From positions 1 to 22,300 of IMG/VR virus record IMGVR_UViG_3300034023_000908: 22,300 bases of DNA; one strand, given 5' to 3'. Numbering within the stretch: the first letter of the stretch is position 1; every line of letters starts with the position of its first letter. The notes beneath the pieces are model-generated. The model was not told the DNA's origin. It did no database searches and saw only the letters and a program-made list of their open reading frames with translations. Below are positions 14,875 through 20,620 of this stretch, piece after piece. Position numbers and translations under genes: made by a program. This DNA is from a virus.

Positions 14875-14994
14875 CTAACGCTGCATCAGGCTTGGTGCTA
14901 TTTCGCTTTGGATTTTCAATAAAACCGGGTGGAGTTTTGGCAGCATCGCGCTGAGGCAAAGGATCAACGCGATCGCAGCAACCGCTCCGGTCAG
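14875..14994 (-). CDS. Possible 39-residue membrane peptide or -1 frameshift extension
   Basis: Directly at the stop of the coiled-coil gene, the -1 frame encodes TGAVAAIALILCLSAMLP (a clear membrane helix), then KLHPVLLKIQSEIAPSLMQR and a TAG stop. There is no ATG/GTG/TTG at its beginning. Either translation restarts at CTG (CTGA overlap with the stop), or ribosomes slip -1 on the run of five G's just before the stop (minus strand of 14999-15003), or a base is missing in the assembly. In the latter two cases the coiled-coil protein gains a C-terminal anchor. Confidence 0.4.
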   Translation of the reverse strand: MTGAVAAIALILCLSAMLPKLHPVLLKIQSEIAPSLMQR

Positions 14995-15725
14995 GACTCC
15001 CCCAGCGCCGCCCGGATCTGCGCTCGTGCATCCCGTTCAGCTCGCACCATTCGCAGCTCATTCGCAGCGGCTTCAGCGCGACGGCGGGCGAGATCAGCCT
15101 CGTCAGATTGACTACGGAAATCGCGATCCGTCTCACGCTGTACTCGACTGAGAGCTGCCGCTTGCTTCAGAATCTCGTCGAGTTGATCGAGGTGGGTGAT
15201 CGCCTGCGATTCTTTCTGGCTCGATTTTTCCTGCATTGCTAAAACACCGCTCGCGATTAACGCCAATGCCGATGATGCGATCGGCTCAACGCTTGTGTTG
15301 TCGTCCAGTTCGTCAACGAAATCAACATCGATCACCTCAGATCCGCTCGCTGTAAGGGTTTCATTCTCGATCGGCTTCGCTGCCTCAGCAAGTAGGCGCT
15401 GAATTTCTTCGACCCATTCGTCAGGGATGAGCAACTGGTTTACAACAACGCGATCATCGTAGTCGAGCAGCAGTAACCATCCGAGTTCGGTGTAACGCTT
15501 ACGGACTCGGACTTTATCCGCACCGACCGCTAAATCTGCCCACGGCGTCCGGCGCGATCGAACGTTGTGCGCCTTGCAATCCGACTTCAGCGCTTCCGCA
15601 ACCTCTTCAGAGGTGTAACGCCCGATCGTAAAGTTCGCAGCCGAAATCTGGCTCGTTAAGACCGTCGGTTCGTGTGCCGTAACGGTACTGTCTGCTATCG
15701 CGACTTTTGGAGTTGCCTTTGCCAT
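14991..15725 (-). CDS. Coiled-coil protein, first gene of the envelope cluster
   Basis: A 244-residue protein. Residues about 28-115 form a compact domain (FTIGRYTSEEVAEALKSDCKAH.., DKVRVRKRYTELGWLLLLDYDDRVVVNQLLIPDEWVEEIQRLL) that may bind nucleic acid or protein. Residues about 165-243 are a long charged coiled coil with heptad-like Ala/Leu spacing, ending RAQIRAALGES. No signal peptide. It leads the operon running to 9950 and diverges from the RHH gene across the 11-bp repeat region. I do not recognise a family; a plasmid-type accessory protein is possible. Confidence 0.72.
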   Translation of the reverse strand: MAKATPKVAIADSTVTAHEPTVLTSQISAANFTIGRYTSEEVAEALKSDCKAHNVRSRRTPWADLAVGADKVRVRKRYTELGWLLLLDYDDRVVVNQLLIPDEWVEEIQRLLAEAAKPIENETLTASGSEVIDVDFVDELDDNTSVEPIASSALALIASGVLAMQEKSSQKESQAITHLDQLDEILKQAAALSRVQRETDRDFRSQSDEADLARRRAEAAANELRMVRAERDARAQIRAALGES

Positions 15726-15816
15726 GATCTTTGCTTGATAAGGTTTTTGGTTGCCTGTGGCGACGCTTTATGTCACCAACCTGTACTTTATTAGACTTTT
15801 TTAGGCTTTTTAAGTT

Positions 15817-15858
15817 CCTTTTTTAGTTCTAATATAGGAACTATAGGACTAAAAAAGG
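15817..15858. repeat. Inverted repeat in the divergent control region
   Basis: Ten-base arms CCTTTTTTAG (15817-15826) and CTAAAAAAGG (15849-15858) are perfect reverse complements. A nested AGTTC/GAACT pair (15825-15829, 15838-15842) lies inside. It overlaps the start of the 11-bp repeats and probably contains promoters for the divergent genes. Confidence 0.7.
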
Positions 15859-15947
15859 ACAATGTAAACCCCAAAAGGACAGATTAAGGACAAACAAGGT
15901 ACAAGGTAATCACAAGAAAGAGACAAAAAGGGGACAAAAAGGGGACA
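15840..15947. repeat. 11-bp direct repeat array (iteron or centromere-like)
   Basis: Units ending in GACA or a variant end at 15850, 15861, 15881, 15892, 15903, 15914, 15925, 15936 and 15947. From 15882 six units are exactly tandem: GATTAAGGACA, AACAAGGTACA, AGGTAATCACA, AGAAAGAGACA, AAAAGGGGACA twice. All steps are 11 bp except one of 20. Exact helical spacing puts all units on one DNA face. RHH proteins such as ParR of plasmid R1 bind 11-bp repeats of this kind. The adjacent RHH gene at 16031 is the obvious candidate binder. Confidence 0.75.
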
Positions 15948-15967
15948 AGGTTGTACCATTGCGGGCT

Positions 15968-16005
15968 CCTAGCGGTTTCCGATACCCTGGAAACACCAAG
16001 CTAGG
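15968..16005. repeat. Nested stem-loop upstream of the RHH gene
   Basis: Outer arms CCTAGC (15968-15973) and GCTAGG (16000-16005), inner arms GTTTCC (15975-15980) and GGAAAC (15989-15994) around an 8-base loop. It lies 26 bp before the RHH start and could be an operator or an mRNA leader hairpin. Confidence 0.6.
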
Positions 16006-16030
16006 TTAAGCAAAGGAACTTAGAAGAGCC

Positions 16031-16258
16031 ATGCAGCAGGTTAAATTGAGCATCCCGGACGCCGTTGTGGACGTTCTCCTCAAACGGGCAAAACAAGAAG
16101 GTCGAACCGTGTCTAATTTGGCGGCATATCTACTCGAACGAGAGACTGAAGGGTATGTCGAGTCGCGGGCGTCGTACCTCAGAAGCCTCGCGACCATTTC
16201 AGATGACGAGTTCATCAAGGTTGTTGCAGCGATTCGGAGCAGTTCGGAAAATGGCTGA
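16031..16258 (+). CDS. Ribbon-helix-helix DNA-binding protein (CopG/ParR-like)
   Basis: A 75-residue protein: MQQVKLSIPDAVVDVLLKRAKQEGRTVSNLAAYLLERE. It opens with a beta-strand, then helix A, the EGRTVSNLAAYLL turn-helix B characteristic of the RHH fold, and a helical C-terminus. RHH proteins of this size regulate plasmid copy number, toxin-antitoxin operons or segregation. Next to the 11-bp repeat array it is a good candidate to bind it. It overlaps the following membrane protein gene by 8 nt. That protein is not a recognisable toxin. Confidence 0.8.
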   Translation: MQQVKLSIPDAVVDVLLKRAKQEGRTVSNLAAYLLERETEGYVESRASYLRSLATISDDEFIKVVAAIRSSSENG

Positions 16259-16676
16259 TGGTGCGACACACGATCGGGTCGGAATTTTGATCGGTTTGGC
16301 GGCGGGTGCGATCACGGAGATCGTCTTCCCAGGAGCTACCGCGCCGATCATGATCGACGCGATCGGTGGCACGCTCTTTCTCTCGCCCGATCTCGACGTT
16401 CGCGATCGAAAGTGCAAAGCCTGGTGGCGGTGGAATCGCTATCTAAAACTCGGTTGGTATTGGAATATTTATGCGGCGTTGATCCCGCATCATCGCCACT
16501 GGCTTTCTCATAGCCCGATCGTTAGCACGTTGATCCGTGCGATTTTTTTGGGTTGGCCGCTCGTGCTCATCCCGACCAAAATTGTGTTCGGAATCTGGAT
16601 ACTTGTATTCATAGGTTTAGAGATAGCGACGCTGACGCACCTTTATCTCGATGGGCTGCTGTTTAAGGAGCGTTGA
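16251..16676 (+). CDS. DUF2227-like membrane-associated metal-binding protein
   Basis: A 141-residue protein beginning MADGATHDRVGILIGL (start overlaps the RHH stop by 8 nt; a longer frame back to 16065 would be entirely within the RHH gene). Motifs: THD (6-8), LSPDLD (44-49), and IPHHRHWLSHSP (79-89), the metal-binding pattern of the YdjM/DUF457/DUF2227 group of small integral membrane proteins. Hydrophobic segments at about 10-30, 33-46, 68-80 and 95-130. It is common in cyanobacteria, and the biochemical role of the group is poorly known. Presence with an RHH gene suggests an operon but no shared pathway is apparent. Confidence 0.75.
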   Translation: MADGATHDRVGILIGLAAGAITEIVFPGATAPIMIDAIGGTLFLSPDLDVRDRKCKAWWRWNRYLKLGWYWNIYAALIPHHRHWLSHSPIVSTLIRAIFLGWPLVLIPTKIVFGIWILVFIGLEIATLTHLYLDGLLFKER

Positions 16677-16816
16677 ATCGCGATCGGGATTACCGACAGT
16701 TTTCTATTCGTTGGATTGATCAGCACTTAACGGGTCTTTCAACCCAATTTAATTGAGTGGAAAGGCTATTATTTTAAATAAGGTTGCAATTTCAATTTTG
16801 GTCTAATTTTTTTTAG

Positions 16817-17092
16817 GACGATGCCGCCATTCCCACCCTTATCGACGGTCGCCTCTGGCAAATTTCCACAGCCGAAAGAAACGACGGCGATCAGGTGATC
16901 GCCGTCGTTCGAGGCATGGAGCATATGAATGAATTAAGTTTTTTGCTCGACGTTCAGCGATCTTGGTCGCAATTGATCGAACACTTCGAGGCAGAAGGTT
17001 TTGACGGGTTTAGATATATCACCCCAGGCGAGAGAATTTCACCCGTCATGCTATTTCCTACTCGGGAGACTCCTCAACACCGTCGCCGCTAA
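16817..17092 (+). CDS. Possible gene or 5'-truncated remnant
   Basis: An open frame starts after a TAG at 16814-16816 and reads IPTLIDGRLWQISTAERNDG, then DQVIAVVRGMEHMNELSFLL and a C-terminal part to 17092. The first conventional in-frame start is GTG 16895, giving 65 residues. The sequence upstream of it also looks protein-like, which suggests a lost start or an unusual one. Its end overlaps the convergent repressor gene by 35 nt. No family recognised. It may be a degraded gene. Confidence 0.35.
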   Translation, partial: DDAAIPTLIDGRLWQISTAERNDGDQVIAVVRGMEHMNELSFLLDVQRSWSQLIEHFEAEGFDGFRYITPGERISPVMLFPTRETPQHRRR

Positions 17093-17732
17093 GGATGATC
17101 GTATCGTCCATATCACGTAGCAAGCTCACCTGAAAGTCAGTCAAGGTCGTAGGCATTTGCCCGCGCGACAGCTCATCCATTTGCTCATGCGTAAACCAGA
17201 GCATCCGCAACGCCCGTTTACCAAAGTGCTCCAAAAGCTTCTGGTACTGGCTTTGCGGTTGATGGGTTGGCATTGAAGTAGATGCTTGTTCGACTGATGT
17301 TTTGATCCGTTCGAGTGCCGCGATCGCGATCGATAAGGCATCGACAATACTAGCGCTCTGTAATTGATTCAAGAATGGGGTTACATCTGTTCCCCAATCC
17401 TCGCCGGGACGCACAAACATTTCCGGTGGCATAACGCCGTTATCCACCGCAATCAACATTTCGACCCAGTCGGTATAGCTGTAATCGAAAAACTGACAAA
17501 GCCGTTCCTGAACTGCACGATCGGGTACACGCTCGCCCAACTGAAATCGCGAGATTGATGACTGGCTCCAGCCTGTTTCTTCACTTAACGTCGCTTGGGT
17601 ATATCCCAAACCATTTTTGCGATCTAGGAGAATCGCAAACGCTCGTTGCAAAACCCGTCGAGCGCGTGTACCCGACAGCCGACGCGGGGCGGTGCTTCGT
17701 AACTTTGCTTCTGGAATTGCGAGTTGCGTCAT
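17058..17732 (-). CDS. XRE/cI-like phage repressor
   Basis: A 224-residue protein. Basic N-terminal arm (about 8-36), then an HTH_XRE segment YTQATLSEETGWSQSSISRFQLGERVPDR (44-72) with recognition helix QSSISRFQLGER. The middle and C-terminal parts are helical and acidic. No S24/LexA peptidase Ser-Lys motif was seen, so SOS self-cleavage is not expected and release may need an antirepressor or another signal. Good site GAGAGGAAAC before the ATG. Upstream non-coding DNA carries four copies of the palindrome found at 9336, so autoregulation and control of the HTH gene are inferred. Confidence 0.78.
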   Translation of the reverse strand: MTQLAIPEAKLRSTAPRRLSGTRARRVLQRAFAILLDRKNGLGYTQATLSEETGWSQSSISRFQLGERVPDRAVQERLCQFFDYSYTDWVEMLIAVDNGVMPPEMFVRPGEDWGTDVTPFLNQLQSASIVDALSIAIAALERIKTSVEQASTSMPTHQPQSQYQKLLEHFGKRALRMLWFTHEQMDELSRGQMPTTLTDFQVSLLRDMDDTIILSGDGVEESPE

Positions 17733-17785
17733 GTTTCCTCTCTAGCCTGTGTTTTTTATATTACGTCCTGAATTCATCAATTGGC

Positions 17786-17802
17786 ATAAACATCATGTTT
17801 AT
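17786..17802. promoter_or_regulatory. Operator O1 upstream of the repressor gene
   Basis: ATAAACATCATGTTTAT, a perfect 17-bp palindrome 54 bp before the repressor start codon, next to a probable AT-rich promoter (minus-strand GTAATATAAA around 17752-17762). Confidence 0.8.
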
Positions 17803-17893
17803 TTAGCCAACGTAAACCCAGCGGGTAGTTGAGGCCGATCCCGATCGTGATCCGATCCGCGATCGACGCCCCTGCTAATCGCGTTCTCAATCG

Positions 17894-17910
17894 ATAAACA
17901 TGATGTTTAT
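17894..17910. promoter_or_regulatory. Operator O2
   Basis: ATAAACATGATGTTTAT, perfect 17-bp palindrome with the complementary centre base, 108 bp from O1. Confidence 0.8.
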
Positions 17911-17998
17911 AGCGCAGCGGTAGAGCCGATCAGCGCGATCCCGACGTTGTTGTTAACCAGGGGATGATCGTTTTCGGCTTGAACGATTGCCAAAACCT

Positions 17999-18013
17999 TA
18001 AACATCATGTTTA
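17999..18013. promoter_or_regulatory. Operator O3
   Basis: TAAACATCATGTTTA, perfect 15-bp core, about 105 bp from O2. The near-equal spacing (10 helical turns) of O1-O3 would favour looping or cooperative binding. Confidence 0.78.
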
Positions 18014-18058
18014 CGACATTAGCGATCTTTTTTCCCGGCGCTCCCTTTCTTCAATCCA

Positions 18059-18075
18059 TAAAGCACGATGTTTGT
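18059..18075. promoter_or_regulatory. Degenerate operator O4
   Basis: TAAAGCACGATGTTTGT: the right arm ATGTTT is kept, the left arm is degenerate. A probable weak site. Confidence 0.5.
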
Positions 18076-18763
18076 ACGTAGATTTACGGACATAACAGGT
18101 GGATCGCGATCGCTTTGAGAACCGGCCTTAAAAAGCGCCCGCTCCTATCGAGTCTTAGGGTTGAGTTAGGTTCACCCGTCTGACACGTTCTGGAGCCATT
18201 CAGCGCTCGCTAACCGATATTCCCAACTCAGAGAGGTAGCCGCGATCCGAACACGGGTCATTTTTTTGCATTGATCGGCGGCGGAAGATCGAACAAGGCC
18301 GACCCCGCTCTCCCCCGATCGAGGGATTTAGCCGCGTTGATCGCCCGGTTCGCTCTTTTTTTCGATCAACTCGATTAATTTCGCCTCGCTTGATTTTTGA
18401 AACAATTTTCAAACCGCCGCCGCAAAATTGAACAAGCCCTACCCTTTTTGGAAAGTCACGAAAATCTAACCAAATTTTCAACTCAACGCGATCAACCCCT
18501 CCGGCTCCGGATCGTTGATCAACCGTTCTCATCGACAAGCTTGAAAAAAATTCCTTACTGTCCAAAGCTTTCCGGTCTTTCTTTCTTCTCTTCTCTGCTA
18601 ATTTAAGGGCAATTTAAGGGAAAGATTAAGAGTGTATGCCGCTGTGAACCCGAGCTATAACCCTATTTGAACCCTTCCCGTAGATCGATATGACTTGGAT
18701 ACCCCCCCCATAAATGGCAGGAGGGTTGTGTTCTTGAGGGTTGCGATCTATCATCAAATCACA

Positions 18764-18796
18764 ACAAAAACGCCCCTAGATCAAAATCTAGAGGCG
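18764..18796 (-). terminator. Intrinsic terminator for a leftward transcript
   Basis: The 11-bp stem CGCCCCTAGAT / ATCTAGAGGCG (one mismatch) with a CAAA loop is followed on the minus strand by TTTTTGTT. There is no U-tract on the plus strand. No minus-strand gene exists to its right, so it may end an antisense or countertranscribed RNA from the initiator leader, or stop read-through. Confidence 0.65.
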
Positions 18797-19000
18797 TCAT
18801 TGCGTGGGATGAGACCCACAAAACCCTTATGATGGGGTTGTTCAACTGGCTCAAGTTGTTACAAGCAAAAGAAAAGCCAGAGAGGTCGGTAAACATCAAG
18901 TCGGTAAATCAAGCCCGACAATCCGTTCCGTTTCGTTAGGTCTGAGCGATAAATCTCAACCGATAACTAAAATCCACCCAGGCAACCGCCTGATCGGCGG

Positions 19001-19061
19001 ACTCTACGAAGCACTACTTAGGTGAACTCTATGAAGCACTACTTAGGTGAACTCTATGAAG
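19001..19061 (+). repeat. 25-bp tandem repeat carrying ribosome site and start codon
   Basis: Two full copies (19001-19025, 19026-19050) and the first 11 bases of a third (19051-19061). Each copy begins ACTCTAYGAAG and ends TTAGGTGA. Copy 1 has ACG where copies 2 and 3 have ATG. The AGGTGA of copies 1 and 2 is the ribosome site for the ATGs in copies 2 and 3. Confidence 0.9.
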
Positions 19062-19069
19062 TATTCTAA
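19031..19069 (+). CDS. Leader peptide overlapping the initiator start
   Basis: The ATG in repeat copy 2 opens a 12-codon ORF, MKHYLGELYEVF, ending TAA at 19067-19069, in a different frame from the initiator and overlapping its first codons. It has the same ribosome site, spacing and start context as the initiator, so it should compete with or couple to initiator translation. It could simply be a by-product of repeat duplication. Confidence 0.5.
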   Translation: MKHYLGELYEVF

Positions 19070-20618
19070 CGCCCCCGTACACGCCGGTCAAGCTATGACC
19101 AGCCCAGAGAAAGAGCTGCTACTGAGCCAGATGGCTACAGTCCAGCCGATCGGTGACATCGTACCGCCTCACTGGGATCGCATTCTCGCGACGGAGGCAA
19201 CGGGTAGCGTCGTCGCGATGCGGGCGGCGCGGTTGCTAGCGCATCTCGTAAGTTGGTGGAAGCCGATTCGTGATGAGCATTCTCAATACTTGGGTCTAGA
19301 TTCGCGATTTACGGGTAACTTTTTTGGTTGTTCGCATAACTACCTAAAAGGCAAATTTGGTTGGACGACGAAACAAAGTCTTTTAGCGTGGCGATTGTTG
19401 GAGGACTTTAAGGGTGAAAAGCTTGCGGAGCGGGTGATTCAGCCCGTCTTGTACGCAACGACCGGGGTTTGTATTTCAAGCACCTTCGCTGTTGTTTATC
19501 CCGATAAGATCGAAGCTCTTTTAGGCTGGCGCGATTCCGCGAAACCGCAAAGTGCCAACATTCGTCACTACGATGCTTTAGTCGATAAGCAGGGTAACTT
19601 GCTAGAAGCTGACCCGGTAACGGGTTTGCCGATTGGTCTTAAGCCGAAGCCGGTGCAACTCGAAACGATCGAGGAGCCGATCGAGGCGTTGATCGAAGCG
19701 ATCGAAGAGCCGGTCAAAGCGATCGCAGAGCCGATCAAAGCGATCGCAGAGCCGGTCAAAGCGATCGAAGAACCGGTCAAAGTGATCGCAGAGCCGATCG
19801 AGGAGCCGATCGAGGCGTTGATCGAAGCGCCGGTCGATTCAGAACTGCCGTGGGAAACGATTGAGGAGCCGATTGAACTGAATGAGGAGTCGGTCAAGCC
19901 GGTCAAAGTGAACGAGGAACCGATCGTGCCGCCGGTCAAGCCGGTCAAGCCGCCGCCCGACATGATCGTAACGACGCCGACTACACGCTTACCGTCAGAA
20001 ACGCCGGTCAAAGTGAACACACCGCCGGTCAAGCCGATCGAGGAGCCGGTCGCCAAACGTAAACCGATACCCGCCCCGATACCCGCCCCGAAAAAACCTG
20101 CGTCCAGTGTCCGGGTCATGACTCGGGAGGAAATGGAAAGCGTGGGCGAGGATTTGATGAACGGTCGTTTTAACGATTACAAGGATCGCGGCCTGTATCC
20201 CATTTGGCGGCGATCGAACAAACTCAACGACTATGATCCGAAGGTTTGCGAGACGCTGAAGAAAAGCTATACCAAGCGCGGGATCGAGATTATTCCCCAG
20301 CAATGGCTATCGATCCGTGAGAAGGATGGAAATTGGGCAGGCATTCTAGCCGTCCTCGATAATCTTGGAGCGCTACACGTATCGCCACAGGCGACGGTGA
20401 TTGAGCGACCGCCTGAGCAAACCGAGAGCGAACGATTGATCGGGATCATTTCCCAACGGATCACGATCCTGACTGCATCGTGGGCAAGACCACAAAATAT
20501 CGAAAAGGCTCTTAGCGGCCTCGATATTTTGATCCAAGAAGCGAATGAACTTGGACTCGGGTTAGAAGAAGAGCTTGAGCGAATCCCGGCAGAGCAACGA
20601 GCTGAGTGGGGTCTATAA
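19056..20618 (+). CDS. Putative replication initiator or helicase-loader protein
   Basis: A 520-residue protein whose ATG lies in the third repeat copy with AGGTGA upstream. A GTG three codons earlier is possible. N-terminal part (about 10-160) is helical: VAMRAARLLAHLVSWW.., GWTTKQSLLAWRLLEDF, suggestive of a winged-helix DNA-binding domain. Residues about 205-345 are low-complexity EPVKAIA-like repeats giving a flexible linker. The C-terminal part (about 350-520) has MTREEMESVGEDL.. and a helical end. It ends 2 nt before dnaB. The arrangement of wHTH, linker, C-terminal domain followed by DnaB resembles phage O/DnaD-type initiators or loaders. No catalytic relaxase or Rep nuclease motif is visible. 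Function is inferred from context. Confidence 0.65.
   Translation: MKYSNAPVHAGQAMTSPEKELLLSQMATVQPIGDIVPPHWDRILATEATGSVVAMRAARLLAHLVSWWKPIRDEHSQYLGLDSRFTGNFFGCSHNYLKGKFGWTTKQSLLAWRLLEDFKGEKLAERVIQPVLYATTGVCISSTFAVVYPDKIEALLGWRDSAKPQSANIRHYDALVDKQGNLLEADPVTGLPIGLKPKPVQLETIEEPIEALIEAIEEPVKAIAEPIKAIAEPVKAIEEPVKVIAEPIEEPIEALIEAPVDSELPWETIEEPIELNEESVKPVKVNEEPIVPPVKPVKPPPDMIVTTPTTRLPSETPVKVNTPPVKPIEEPVAKRKPIPAPIPAPKKPASSVRVMTREEMESVGEDLMNGRFNDYKDRGLYPIWRRSNKLNDYDPKVCETLKKSYTKRGIEIIPQQWLSIREKDGNWAGILAVLDNLGALHVSPQATVIERPPEQTESERLIGIISQRITILTASWARPQNIEKALSGLDILIQEANELGLGLEEELERIPAEQRAEWGL
19671..20055 (+). repeat. Low-complexity repeats inside the initiator gene
   Basis: Imperfect 21-bp (7-codon) units coding E-[EP]-P-[IV]-K-A-I and then PVKPVKP-type units. 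The DNA is dominated by GAGCCG(A/G)TCAAAGCGATCGCA-like units, so HIP1 octamers are embedded in the repeat. Such runs can expand or contract by slippage without breaking the frame. Confidence 0.85.
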
Positions 20619-20620
20619 AA

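Larger units (their letters stand above)
17733..19000. other. Long control region between the repressor and the replication module
   Basis: About 1.27 kb with no convincing gene. It holds the four operators, inverted repeats (TTTGAAA/TTTCAAA around 18395-18412, GTTGATCAAC near 18513), two AATTTAAGGG direct repeats near 18600, an eight-C run near 18702, the hairpin at 18771, and further stem-forming sequences (GTGGG/CCCAC near 18804, CTGGCT/AGCCAG at 18846 and 18875, CCGCC/GGCGG just before 19000). ORFs at 18200-18565 (minus) and 18397-18606 (plus) have simple, unbalanced composition. It is a plausible place for the replication origin and for the initiator promoter. A half operator (TAAACATCA) is at 18890-18898. 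Confidence 0.6.

Noticed and set aside
14831-15136. 101-codon minus-strand ORF whose stop forms TAATG with the next gene.
   Set aside because: Its sequence is Arg/Pro/Cys-rich and lies mostly inside the coiled-coil gene. The third frame over the same stretch encodes a clean membrane helix, so the TAATG is probably coincidence.
15960-16010. Nested stem-loop checked as a possible tRNA or small RNA gene.
   Set aside because: No anticodon arm, T-arm or CCA-end pattern; kept only as an inverted repeat.
17441-17449. TTATCCACC, one mismatch from a DnaA box.
   Set aside because: Single copy inside the repressor coding sequence; no cluster, so no origin claim.
18200-18565. 121-codon minus-strand ORF in the control region.
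   Set aside because: Arg/Gly/Ser-biased without hydrophobic core pattern, no ribosome site, and the opposite strand is equally open; treated as non-coding.
19568-20119. 183-codon minus-strand ORF rich in Gly-Ser-Ser-Ile.
   Set aside because: Direct antisense product of the initiator's low-complexity repeats.
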